A stretch of DNA of 6,066 nucleotides, from NCBI GenBank assembly GCA_017407765.1, contig JAFQVZ010000111.1:1-6066 (forward strand), read 5' to 3'. The notes below the pieces were generated by a model, which saw only the letters and a program-made list of their open reading frames with translations, was not told the DNA's origin and did no database searches. A program made the translations under genes and the position numbers. Source of the stretch: Clostridia bacterium. GTDB taxonomy: Bacteria > Bacillota > Clostridia > Oscillospirales > Butyricicoccaceae. Of the stretch, positions 1-5,727 are shown piece by piece. Numbering within the stretch: position 1 is the first letter of the stretch; the number at the start of each line of letters is the position of its first letter.

Positions 1-36
1 CCGCCGCTGCGTATAATACTTTTTTGCTTTTAAACA

Positions 37-525
37 TTATGTTTCCACCCCGCATATTCTGCATATATCAATATATGCTCTCACACTATGGTCAAATACC
101 GCTTCGGCAACAGGCTCCTTGTTATCCCCATCATAAAGCTTGACAACGGAACAAAAATACGAGCCTTTATCTATCCCCAGATTATCTATGTTAAGCCTTT
201 TGCCTTCGGCTTTGACCGAAATAGCAAAAGACACCCCGCCAACGCTCTCTTCATACTCATCCGGGTCGTGCTTTTGGGTTTCTTCCTCGTTATACTCAAG
301 CGAAGATATATATGCCATGATGGCCTCTATATCTTCACTTTTGCAGTTTTCGGGAGTTATATTTCGCTGTGGTTCCAGAAATTCTTCCAGCGAAACATAA
401 AAATCCTCTGTACCGTCTATGCCTTCAATAAAACTCAGTATCTCTTCTTTATCCTGCTTCAGAGAATCATCGCCGCAGGCGGTAAACATGACCACTGCCA
501 ATACGAGGATCCATATTTTCTTCAT
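37..525 (-). CDS. Small predicted lipoprotein, unknown function
   Basis: The protein is about 162 residues with a classical lipoprotein signal: MKK, a hydrophobic stretch, then the lipobox FTAC with its cysteine at residue 17, followed by the polar GDDS. It should therefore be lipid-anchored on the outer face of the membrane. The mature part is acidic and soluble-looking; a central helix-like segment (SEDIEAIMAYISSLE) resembles one in the upstream protein. I do not recognise a named family. Three in-frame starts exist: 543, 531 and 525. GGGGAG at 536-541 lies 10 bases from the ATG at 525 and only 4 from the ATG at 531, and 543 overlaps the upstream gene, so 525 is chosen with 531 as a close alternative. 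The upstream gene's TGA ends at 533, one base before ATG 531, so the two are very probably co-transcribed and translationally coupled. Confidence 0.8.
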   Translation of the reverse strand: MKKIWILVLAVVMFTACGDDSLKQDKEEILSFIEGIDGTEDFYVSLEEFLEPQRNITPENCKSEDIEAIMAYISSLEYNEEETQKHDPDEYEESVGGVSFAISVKAEGKRLNIDNLGIDKGSYFCSVVKLYDGDNKEPVAEAVFDHSVRAYIDICRICGVET

Positions 526-532
526 TACCATA

Positions 533-1036
533 TCACTCCCCAAAAATCGCCTCTATGCTCACTCCGTCCAAAACCTTGAAATCTTTATATATGTATCCAT
601 GCCTGCCTTCACCCTTGGCGGTATAATAGGCAATAATGGTAATATACTCTTCATTCTTCTCGTCGATATACAGCGAATACCTCGGCACATTGTGAGGGTC
701 ATTCGTGTAAAAACGAATACATTTTTCCGAAACAAATATTCCGTATTCTTCTGTGTCGATCTCTTCTACCTCAACTTCCAGAAGTTCAGATGTGATCTTT
801 TCTATAGCATCTGCGTCGGTAAACTCCTTTTCGTCAAAATATATCCTTTTTATGTCTAACGCCAGCAGCGGTGCATATCGCGCTTCATCATCGACGAGCT
901 CTGCAAGTTCTCCGCGCTCAGGGAAATATTTTATTCGGATGCTTTCGCGGTTTTGTACTATCGTAAATCCCATACGGGCGAAAACCACTATTGCGGTAAA
1001 AATAACAAAAGCTTTCCTGATGCGTTCCCACTTCAT
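533..1036 (-). CDS. Small membrane-anchored protein, unknown function
   Basis: This is a 167-residue protein with a basic N terminus (MKWERIRK), one hydrophobic segment at about residues 8-26 (AFVIFTAIVVFARMGFTIV), and a polar, acidic remainder that should lie outside the cell. No lipobox is seen, so a signal anchor or cleaved signal peptide is likelier. The segment around residues 60-90 (IKRIYF, then FTDADAIEKITSELLE) resembles the partial protein at 5838 onward. No enzyme motif is visible and I do not recognise the family. The start is supported by an AAGGGGGA ribosome binding site (1043-1050), 6 bases upstream, and by the promoter at 1074-1103. It is the first gene of a two-gene unit with the downstream lipoprotein. 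Confidence 0.8.
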   Translation of the reverse strand: MKWERIRKAFVIFTAIVVFARMGFTIVQNRESIRIKYFPERGELAELVDDEARYAPLLALDIKRIYFDEKEFTDADAIEKITSELLEVEVEEIDTEEYGIFVSEKCIRFYTNDPHNVPRYSLYIDEKNEEYITIIAYYTAKGEGRHGYIYKDFKVLDGVSIEAIFGE

Positions 1037-1073
1037 GTAGTTTCCCCCTTTACTTCGCTATCTTTATAATTTA

Positions 1074-1103
1074 ATTATATCATATATTCATGTTCTGCAT
1101 CAA
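1074..1103 (-). promoter_or_regulatory. Sigma-A promoter with extended -10
   Basis: On the minus strand the -35 is TTGATG (1098-1103), the spacer is 18 bases, and the -10 is a perfect TATAAT (1074-1079) preceded by TG in the extended -10 position. Transcription would start near 1067, giving a leader of about 30 bases before the ATG at 1036. It drives the membrane-protein/lipoprotein pair and lies just downstream of the terminator at 1127-1150. Confidence 0.7.
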
Positions 1104-1126
1104 TATATCCGCGCGTGTAATAACAG

Positions 1127-1150
1127 AAAACCGCCCCGAAGGGCGGTTTT
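1127..1150 (-). terminator. Rho-independent terminator, UUCG loop
   Basis: A perfect 10-bp inverted repeat, AAAACCGCCC / GGGCGGTTTT, has a 4-base loop. Read on the minus strand the loop is TTCG, the very stable tetraloop, and the stem ends in a T run. It begins 14 bases after the stop of the truncated Doc gene, so it ends that transcript and probably also read-through from the SGNH-sigma-RsiV-TraX operon. The symmetric A/T arms could let it act in both directions, but no plus-strand gene precedes it. Confidence 0.85.
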
Positions 1151-1164
1151 TCTATATTCTATGC

Positions 1165-1374
1165 TCACGTATCCACATCAGACACTAAAGCATACATCAA
1201 TCGAGCTGCCTTTTCTTCAGCTGTGGGATATACTTCTTCATCACCAAAAGCCGCCTGAGCACTGTAAACTGCCGATTCCAAAAGACCTATATCTCTCAGA
1301 CCGGCGCTTCCTCCCGTACGTGATACCATCTTCGCATGCAGTTCGATGATTTCTTCAACTGACAATATGATCAT
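1165..1374 (-). pseudogene. Truncated Doc-type (death-on-curing) toxin remnant
   Basis: The 69 residues match the N-terminal half of Doc/Fic-fold toxins: IIELHAKM, then GGSAGLRDIGLLESAV, then FGDEEVYPTAEEKAARLMYALV. In this family the next segment is the catalytic Fic motif, of the form NHPFxDGNKR, which includes the essential His. Here the frame reads SDVDT and stops exactly where that motif should begin, so the Fic active site and the whole C-terminal half are absent; family members are usually around 120-130 residues. No remnant of the missing part is visible before the terminator 14 bases on, which points to deletion rather than a point mutation. The start overlaps the antitoxin stop by 4 bases (ATGA), the usual arrangement in phd-doc operons. 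It should be inactive as an AMP-transferase or kinase. It could still bind the antitoxin, because the Doc N-terminal half is intact. Confidence 0.85.
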
Positions 1375-1622
1375 TTTGCAAGCTCCAGAAAGGCTTCCAT
1401 ATTCTCATCAAGAATCTCATCGGCCGCAGCAGCGATCCTCGCTTTGCGCATCTGCATCGCTTCAGCTATCACTTCATATTCCGAAAAATCTACAACTACA
1501 TATCTGGGCTGATTATTTTTCAGAATAACCACCATCCCATCTTTGTCTACCTTTCGTACAACTTTCGAAAAGTTCTGATTAGCTTCGGTCATAGGAACCA
1601 ACATATCTGTATTGACCATCAT
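1371..1622 (-). CDS. Phd/YefM-family antitoxin
   Basis: This 83-residue protein matches the Phd/YefM family: an N-terminal DNA-binding domain with the signature MTEANQNFSKVVRKV (about residues 10-24), then MVVILKNNQPRYVVVDFSEYE (about residues 29-49), and a C-terminal helical tail that in the family wraps around the toxin. It would repress its own promoter and neutralise the Doc-type partner encoded directly downstream with a 4-base overlap. A longer reading frame begins at 1652, but GAGGTGA at 1628-1634 sits just upstream of paired ATGs at 1622 and 1619, and the predicted promoter -10 covers the longer N terminus, so 1622 is chosen. All family landmarks are present, so the antitoxin looks intact although its toxin is not. 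Confidence 0.88.
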   Translation of the reverse strand: MMVNTDMLVPMTEANQNFSKVVRKVDKDGMVVILKNNQPRYVVVDFSEYEVIAEAMQMRKARIAAAADEILDENMEAFLELAK

Positions 1623-1641
1623 GATTATCACCTCTGACTTT

Positions 1642-1670
1642 AGTATACCCAAAAGTTAGGATAAAATCAA
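1642..1670 (-). promoter_or_regulatory. Candidate promoter/operator of the antitoxin-toxin pair
   Basis: On the minus strand TTGATT (1665-1670), a 17-base spacer and TATACT (1642-1647) form a sigma-A-like promoter. Transcription would begin near 1635, right at the GAGGTGA ribosome binding site, giving a leader of about 13 bases. A 6-bp palindrome, GTATAC (1643-1648), overlaps the -10. Phd/YefM repressors bind short palindromes over their own promoters, so this is a possible operator, though the palindrome is short. Confidence 0.5.
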
Positions 1671-1676
1671 CCTATT

Positions 1677-2405
1677 CTATACCACTATCGCGTATAACCA
1701 GAGCAAAAGCATGTGAAGCGGATAAAACGCATATCCAAATCGGCGATAAAGGCTTCCAAAATTGCCCTTCTCGCCGTTATAAAGCCATATAAAGATCAGC
1801 GCCAATACAGCAAAGGCCTGCAGGGGGATAAACACCTCGCTGCCAAACAGCATGACGGGAAAGCCAAGCCCCTTTATCCACACGCAGTGGATAAGCACCA
1901 TCATCAAAAGCTGCAGCGGCTTTTCAAACCTTCTGCCTCTCAGCACATGGAACATAAAGGTCGTCAGAACGCCGAAAAAGCCATAGTCGGGAAAGGTGAT
2001 GACCGAAAGCACCGCCAATCCCACAAGCTTCGCTCCGCCCCCGAGCCACTTTTTCTCCATGGCCGCCTTGTCAAAGACGCTCATTGCCATAAGCGCCAGC
2101 AGGAATGTGAACATGACATTCTGATGGAAGGGAAACACCGGCGAGCCGGTGGTCATAAGATTAAAGGGGATCTCCGATATCAGCGCCCAGATCAGCATTC
2201 GCTTCATGTATGCCTTACGGTCGGACGTATGGGCATATCCCTCGGCTATGCCGAAGGCAAATATGGGAAATGCCAGCCTTCCCAGAGCCGTCATCCACAT
2301 TCCGCCCGATGACACCGTGGCCCACATATGATCGATAAGCATGAATATCATGGCAAACAGCTTGAGAACATCGCCGCTCAGGCCAAGGCTATTTGTTCTT
2401 TTCAT
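1677..2405 (-). CDS. TraX-family multi-pass membrane protein (possible acyltransferase)
   Basis: The 242-residue protein is highly hydrophobic, with roughly seven or eight membrane segments. TraX-family hallmarks are the opening LKLFAMIFMLIDHMWA (residues 14-29, with the IDH triad at 24-26), GRLAFPIFAFGIAEGYAHT (42-60), an ALISEIPFNL segment (74-83), QNVMFTFLL, and the C-terminal RRFGYAFYPLHMLLLWLY. TraX of plasmid F acetylates the N terminus of pilin; chromosomal Firmicutes members are mostly uncharacterised. No conjugation or pilin gene is nearby, so a conjugative role is unlikely here. The ATG at 2405 has AGGAG at 2416-2420; a GTG at 2414 would overlap the upstream stop (GTGA) but lies only one base from that site. 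It follows the RsiV-like gene by 5 bases and is therefore the last gene of the ECF sigma operon. No terminator separates it from the antitoxin gene. Acyl transfer to an envelope polymer is inference. Confidence 0.88.
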   Translation of the reverse strand: MKRTNSLGLSGDVLKLFAMIFMLIDHMWATVSSGGMWMTALGRLAFPIFAFGIAEGYAHTSDRKAYMKRMLIWALISEIPFNLMTTGSPVFPFHQNVMFTFLLALMAMSVFDKAAMEKKWLGGGAKLVGLAVLSVITFPDYGFFGVLTTFMFHVLRGRRFEKPLQLLMMVLIHCVWIKGLGFPVMLFGSEVFIPLQAFAVLALIFIWLYNGEKGNFGSLYRRFGYAFYPLHMLLLWLYAIVV

Positions 2406-2410
2406 TAAGC

Positions 2411-3292
2411 TCACTCTCCTGTTTCTTCAAAAAGCATTTCAAATCCCTCATTTGCAAGTTCAATGCACATCTCCTGCGGAACAGTAAATGTCGGCATGCC
2501 CATATATCCCGGAGATACGATATACTCATCAAAACAGATGACTATTGCTCCATCAGAGGGATAAAAGTTTGCATCTCCCGTCAGGCAGACGTATTCAGGC
2601 CAGTAAGCTTTGCTTTCATCCTCCAGCATCTGCTTTTCCATGCTGTCGATAATAAGTTTCTCTATGCCGATAAGCCCTTCTTCATCAAATATGTCTCCCA
2701 AAGTGATATATCTGCCGTTTACACGGTCGATATGATAATATTTATCATAAGTGCTTCCGCTGGCCGCAGTCTCGCTGACTCTTATCCTGAGCGTAAACCA
2801 GCTGTCATTATTTACGACCGTATCATAATCTATCTTGACCGAACCATATCCGTTCCCGGCACTGATCTCAAGATCGGCAAAAAAGCGGTCAACAACAGTC
2901 TCAACAAGCTGGTCAACACTGCTGTTTATGAGCTCGGCAGCTTCCTGATTGCGGCTGTCACTGACACCGGGAACTTCGGCCTCCAGCTCGTGATTCCCGT
3001 CGCCGTAAAAATAACGGCGCACGTTGAGCACCTCTACAAGCCGGCCTATGACCGGCAGTTCGGAAGCCGCGGCAGCATAAGCTGTACTGACATTGGGCAT
3101 GACTGCCAGCAGCATGACCGCAGCGCATGCAGCTGCCGATATCCATGTTCTCAACATCGGGCGGCCTTTTCTGAAAGTTACTCTGTCGGGAAGAGCCTCC
3201 AGTGTCTCGATGGTGCGCCGATGCACCCTTTCCGGCACCGTAGGCGCATCCCTAAGGGCGGCCTTTCGTATATCATCGTCAAATCTGTTCAT
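2411..3292 (-). CDS. RsiV-like transmembrane anti-sigma factor (DUF3298-type C terminus)
   Basis: The 293-residue protein has a cytoplasmic N-terminal part of about 47 residues (a PTVPERVHRRTIETLEALP helix suited to binding sigma), one membrane segment at about 48-70, and an extracytoplasmic region. The juxtamembrane ELPVIGRLVEVLNVR (78-92) and the C-terminal block YHIDRVNGRYITLGDIF (186-202) to IVICFDEYIVSPGYMGMPTFTVP (250-272) match the RsiV/DUF3298 family. Bacillus subtilis RsiV (285 residues) holds SigV inactive, binds lysozyme directly, and is then cut by signal peptidase and RasP. An AYA site after the membrane segment (71-73) would fit signal peptidase cleavage here. The ATG overlaps the sigma stop by 4 bases (ATGA), the normal sigma/anti-sigma arrangement, with AAAGGA about 9 bases upstream. 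The partner is confidently the adjacent sigma factor; whether the ligand is lysozyme is inferred from the family. Confidence 0.87.
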   Translation of the reverse strand: MNRFDDDIRKAALRDAPTVPERVHRRTIETLEALPDRVTFRKGRPMLRTWISAAACAAVMLLAVMPNVSTAYAAAASELPVIGRLVEVLNVRRYFYGDGNHELEAEVPGVSDSRNQEAAELINSSVDQLVETVVDRFFADLEISAGNGYGSVKIDYDTVVNNDSWFTLRIRVSETAASGSTYDKYYHIDRVNGRYITLGDIFDEEGLIGIEKLIIDSMEKQMLEDESKAYWPEYVCLTGDANFYPSDGAIVICFDEYIVSPGYMGMPTFTVPQEMCIELANEGFEMLFEETGE

Positions 3293-3783
3293 ATTTCAAA
3301 ATCCTTTCTGTCAAGCATAGCTGCCAGCATCTTTCTTGCCCTTGCAAGCTGCTGCCTGACTGCAGCAGCCGTGCTTGCGGTGACCGATGCTATCTCCTTC
3401 ACAGAGCATCCGTCATAGTAAAACAGAACTACCACCGTTCTATACGGCAGCTCGAGTTTTTCAACAGCCTGCCACAGCGTCATCTTTGAAGCTCTGTCCA
3501 GCGGACCTTCTTCGGCCGCAAGATCATAATACTCGTCTATATCGCTCCATTCCCGCCGCTTTCTCAGGGCCTCCACAGCACAATTATGAACTATGGCAAG
3601 GATCCACGTATCAAAACTTTTTCTGTCACGCAGGCTTTCAAAGTTTACCCACGCCTTAAGTATGGCATCCTGCATCGCATCGGCTGCATCGGCCTCATTT
3701 CTCAGAATACCGAGGGACAGCCTGTATATTTTATTTTCACACTCCTGTATTTTTTGTGTGAAAAAAGCTTTATCTTTTGTCAA
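3289..3783 (-). CDS. ECF-family RNA polymerase sigma factor (SigV-like context)
   Basis: At 164 residues this is a normal-length ECF sigma factor. Region 2 spans about 17-77: KIYRLSLGILRNEADAADAM, QDAILKAWVNFESL, then the promoter-melting/-10 part KSFDTWILAIVHNCAVEALRKRR. Region 4 spans about 104-154: AVEKLELPYRTVVVLFYYDG, then the helix-turn-helix SVKEIASVTASTAAAVRQQLARARKML. The usual 'GTVKSRL' of recognition helices reads 'AAVRQQL' here. The only usable start before region 2 is TTG at 3783, because an in-frame TGA lies two codons upstream and the next Met is residue 37, inside region 2. TTG overlaps the SGNH gene stop by 4 bases (TTGA), and GAGG is only one base away, so initiation probably depends on coupling. 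The sigma factor is followed by its anti-sigma gene, overlapping by ATGA. It probably transcribes its own operon from the 4739-4765 promoter. Confidence 0.93.
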   Translation of the reverse strand: MTKDKAFFTQKIQECENKIYRLSLGILRNEADAADAMQDAILKAWVNFESLRDRKSFDTWILAIVHNCAVEALRKRREWSDIDEYYDLAAEEGPLDRASKMTLWQAVEKLELPYRTVVVLFYYDGCSVKEIASVTASTAAAVRQQLARARKMLAAMLDRKDFEI

Positions 3784-4703
3784 ACCTCATTTACCTGCTC
3801 TCTTTCCGGAAATGTTCGACTCATTATCCATTCACTCCAGCCTATATAATACTGAGCCTTTGGATGGGCATTGTCATAGCTTTTATTTGCATCCAACGCG
3901 CCGTTTTCGTCATCAAACAGGTGATTCGGATCTATATAAAAAACCCTTTCTCCATCGGCGATGCCGGAAAGCGCCGAATTGAACCTGTCGATATTGGGGT
4001 TGTTTACCACTTTATCCTTATCCGAGCGCTCTTTTGTGACATGCAGGTTGCCCTGCAGCACGATCTGCGCTCCCGGCTGAGCTGCAAGCAGACGCTCGAC
4101 CAGGCTGCGGTATCGTTCGACTGTCTTCTCAAAGGGATAACCGACCTCGTTGATGCCCATCATTATATACACTTTATCATATTGCCTTGCTTTTAACAAT
4201 TCCTCAAAACTCACCTGACCGAGTTCTCCCACCGGGACTTTGGCTTTGTCCAGCTGATAGATGCTCAGGCCTACTCCGGCAAAAAACTCTGCCCCATCAA
4301 GCTGACCGTAGCTCTTAAGGCCGACTGTTCGCGAATCTCCCACGAACAGGCAGTTTTCCATAGATACTCTGACAGGTGCTTCGGCTGCCGCGGCTTCGGC
4401 TTCCTCAGCGCCATGGTCTTCGGCCGCGGGCTCTACGGGCTCTTTTGAGCCTGCTGCAGCAGGCACCTTAGGCAAATACTCCGGCTCTATCACCGCCCTG
4501 ACTTCAGCTCCCCATTCCTCTGTTCTTATCTCGTCCGCGCTCTTTTCATCAGCCGTCACAGCCGCCATTCTTTTAGCCATGTATTCTGCCTTTATGCGGC
4601 TGTATGATGTAACTCCCAGCGCTGCCGCCACCGAAAATGCCGCCACAGCTGCCAGCACCTTAAGGGGATCTATATAAAATCTTCTTTTTCTTTTGCAGTA
4701 CAT
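3780..4703 (-). CDS. Membrane-anchored SGNH/GDSL hydrolase or acyltransferase
   Basis: This 307-residue protein has a basic N terminus (MYCKRKRR), one membrane anchor at about 14-33, a variable Ala/Glu-rich linker (about 79-110, probably extended, outside the cell), and an SGNH domain from about 115. Block I is LFVGDSRTVGL with nucleophile Ser124, block II has glycines 143/145, block III is MMGINE with Asn185 (Glu replaces the more common Asp), and block V is DNAHP with Asp277 and His280. All four SGNH residues are therefore present. The domain faces outward, where related domains add or remove acyl groups on peptidoglycan or other glycans; OatA carries such a domain at its C terminus. An AGGAGAG site lies 7 bases before the ATG. 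It is the first gene of the ECF sigma operon, overlapping the sigma gene by TTGA. Esterase and acyltransferase activity cannot be told apart from sequence alone. Confidence 0.88.
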   Translation of the reverse strand: MYCKRKRRFYIDPLKVLAAVAAFSVAAALGVTSYSRIKAEYMAKRMAAVTADEKSADEIRTEEWGAEVRAVIEPEYLPKVPAAAGSKEPVEPAAEDHGAEEAEAAAAEAPVRVSMENCLFVGDSRTVGLKSYGQLDGAEFFAGVGLSIYQLDKAKVPVGELGQVSFEELLKARQYDKVYIMMGINEVGYPFEKTVERYRSLVERLLAAQPGAQIVLQGNLHVTKERSDKDKVVNNPNIDRFNSALSGIADGERVFYIDPNHLFDDENGALDANKSYDNAHPKAQYYIGWSEWIMSRTFPEREQVNEV

Positions 4704-4738
4704 AACTCAGCTCTCCTTTTTATGCTTTCATAATATAA

Positions 4739-4765
4739 GACGAATCGGAGAGCCAAAAAGTGACA
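4739..4765 (-). promoter_or_regulatory. Candidate ECF-sigma autoregulatory promoter
   Basis: On the minus strand TGTCAC (4760-4765), followed by a T run, is separated by 17 bases from CGTC (4739-4742). Bacillus ECF factors of the SigV/SigX/SigM type use TGAAAC with a T run and CGTC about 16-17 bases on, so the -35 matches at four of six positions and the -10 exactly. Sigma-A alternatives here (TATATT at 4732-4737, TATTAT at 4730-4735) lack a recognisable -35. Transcription would start roughly 25 bases before the SGNH ATG. Confidence 0.5.
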
Positions 4766-4773
4766 CACTTTTT
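4755..4773. repeat. Perfect 8-bp inverted repeat in divergent promoter region
   Basis: AAAAAGTG (4755-4762) and CACTTTTT (4766-4773) flank a 3-base centre. The repeat covers the TGTCAC -35 of the candidate ECF promoter. It could be an operator half-site pair or a weak hairpin; with mostly A/T pairs it is a poor terminator. Confidence 0.5.
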
Positions 4774-4814
4774 TAATTTTTATCTGGATATATAAAAAAA
4801 CTCGATTCTGAATA

Positions 4815-4843
4815 TACAAACATAGTCAGTCGGGCAGTATAAT
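4815..4843 (+). promoter_or_regulatory. Probable sigma-A promoter of the kinase gene
   Basis: A perfect -10 TATAAT at 4838-4843 lies 17 bases after a poor -35, TACAAA (4815-4820, three of six matches). It sits 33 bases before the ATG and is the only good -10 in the gap. It is divergent from the ECF-type promoter at 4739-4765. Confidence 0.5.
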
Positions 4844-4876
4844 AAAGCCATAATAATAAGAAAAGGAGCTATTATC

Positions 4877-5704
4877 ATGGCATATCCCAAAGTTCTCACA
4901 GTTCAGGATATCTCCTGCGTAGGCCAGTGCTCGCTGACCGTCGCCCTGCCCATCATCTCGGCCTGCGGCATCGAGACCTGCGTCCTCCCCTCTTCCATTC
5001 TCTCTACACATACATCCGGCTTTAAAGGTTATACATTCCGCGACCTGACCGACGATATGCCCGCCATCCGCGAGCATTGGATGAAGGAAGGCATCAGCTT
5101 TGATGCCATCTACACCGGTTATCTTGGCAGCACCCGCCAGATCGACTATGTTGCCGACCTCTTCGGCAGTGTTGCCGCCGAGGGCTGCATTAAGATCGTC
5201 GACCCCGCTATGGCTGACAACGGCGCCCTTTATCCCGGCTTTGACCAGCCTTTTGTCGAGGCTATGAAGGTTCTGTGCGGCAAGGCTGACTATATCCTGC
5301 CCAACATCACCGAGGCCTGCTTCCTGACCGGCATGGAATACAAGACCGAGTATGACCGCGCATATATCGACGAGCTGCTTGCAAGGCTGACCGCCCTCGG
5401 CTGCCCCAACATTATTTTCACCGGCATCTCCTACGCCCCCGGCAAGACCGGCGTTGTAGTATTCGAGAAGGGTGAATACAGCTATTACGAGCATGAAAAG
5501 CTGCCCAACAGCTGCCACGGCACAGGTGATATCTATGCATCGGCCTTTGTAGGCGCGCTGGTTCGCGGGCACAAGGCTTTTGATGCCGCGAAGATCGCGG
5601 CTGATTACACCGTTGAGTGTATCAAGGCTACCGCCGAGGAAGAAAATCACTGGTACGGCGCGAAGTTCGAGCCGGTGCTGATGAAGCTTATCCAGGCTCT
5701 GTAA
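4877..5704 (+). CDS. Pyridoxamine/pyridoxal kinase (PdxY/PdxK type)
   Basis: The 275-residue protein belongs to the ribokinase (PfkB) superfamily, pyridoxal/pyridoxamine kinase branch (PRK07105-like). This enzyme phosphorylates B6 vitamers with ATP in the cytoplasm to give pyridoxal or pyridoxamine 5'-phosphate, a salvage route to PLP. Visible landmarks are the N-terminal VQDISCVGQCSLTVALPI substrate loop, a THTSGF segment near residue 45, VDPAMADNG (108-116), LPNITEACFLTG, and the anion-hole/catalytic motif HGTGD (214-218) with catalytic Asp218 followed by IYASAFVGAL. The length is normal and no break is seen. AGGAG at 4864-4868 lies 8 bases before the ATG. The gene stands alone, with its own promoter and terminator, and is rich in C-ending codons, unlike the small exported genes nearby, which suggests higher expression. 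The symbol is left blank because pdxY and pdxK cannot be told apart here. Confidence 0.93.
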   Translation: MAYPKVLTVQDISCVGQCSLTVALPIISACGIETCVLPSSILSTHTSGFKGYTFRDLTDDMPAIREHWMKEGISFDAIYTGYLGSTRQIDYVADLFGSVAAEGCIKIVDPAMADNGALYPGFDQPFVEAMKVLCGKADYILPNITEACFLTGMEYKTEYDRAYIDELLARLTALGCPNIIFTGISYAPGKTGVVVFEKGEYSYYEHEKLPNSCHGTGDIYASAFVGALVRGHKAFDAAKIAADYTVECIKATAEEENHWYGAKFEPVLMKLIQAL

Positions 5705-5727
5705 AATAAAAGATAAAACTTCAATGC

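Noticed and set aside
1..36. TATAAT at 12-17 as a plus-strand promoter
   Set aside because: There is no recognisable -35 in the window and the region downstream is coded on the other strand. These 36 bases otherwise hold nothing I can support.
88..579. Plus-strand frame opposite the lipoprotein gene
   Set aside because: The minus-strand frame has a lipobox, ribosome binding site and coupled neighbour; the plus-strand product has no coherent features.
1623..1652. N-terminal extension of the antitoxin from the start at 1652
   Set aside because: The extension overlaps the predicted -10 and has no ribosome binding site, whereas GAGGTGA precedes the ATG at 1622.
1677..2405. Conjugation-related role for the TraX-family gene
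   Set aside because: No pilin, relaxase, mating-pair or mobile-element gene is present; the operon context is envelope stress.
2393..3418. Long plus-strand frame (341 codons) opposite the RsiV-like gene
   Set aside because: It runs antisense to a well-supported gene and into the sigma gene, has low-complexity Ser/Cys/His-rich translation, and no ribosome binding site or promoter was seen.
3770..3790. Six-codon frame (MRFDKR) starting at ATG 3790 on the minus strand, overlapping the SGNH/sigma junction
   Set aside because: It is a chance ATG in the overlap; it is too short and is not supported as a leader peptide beyond its position.
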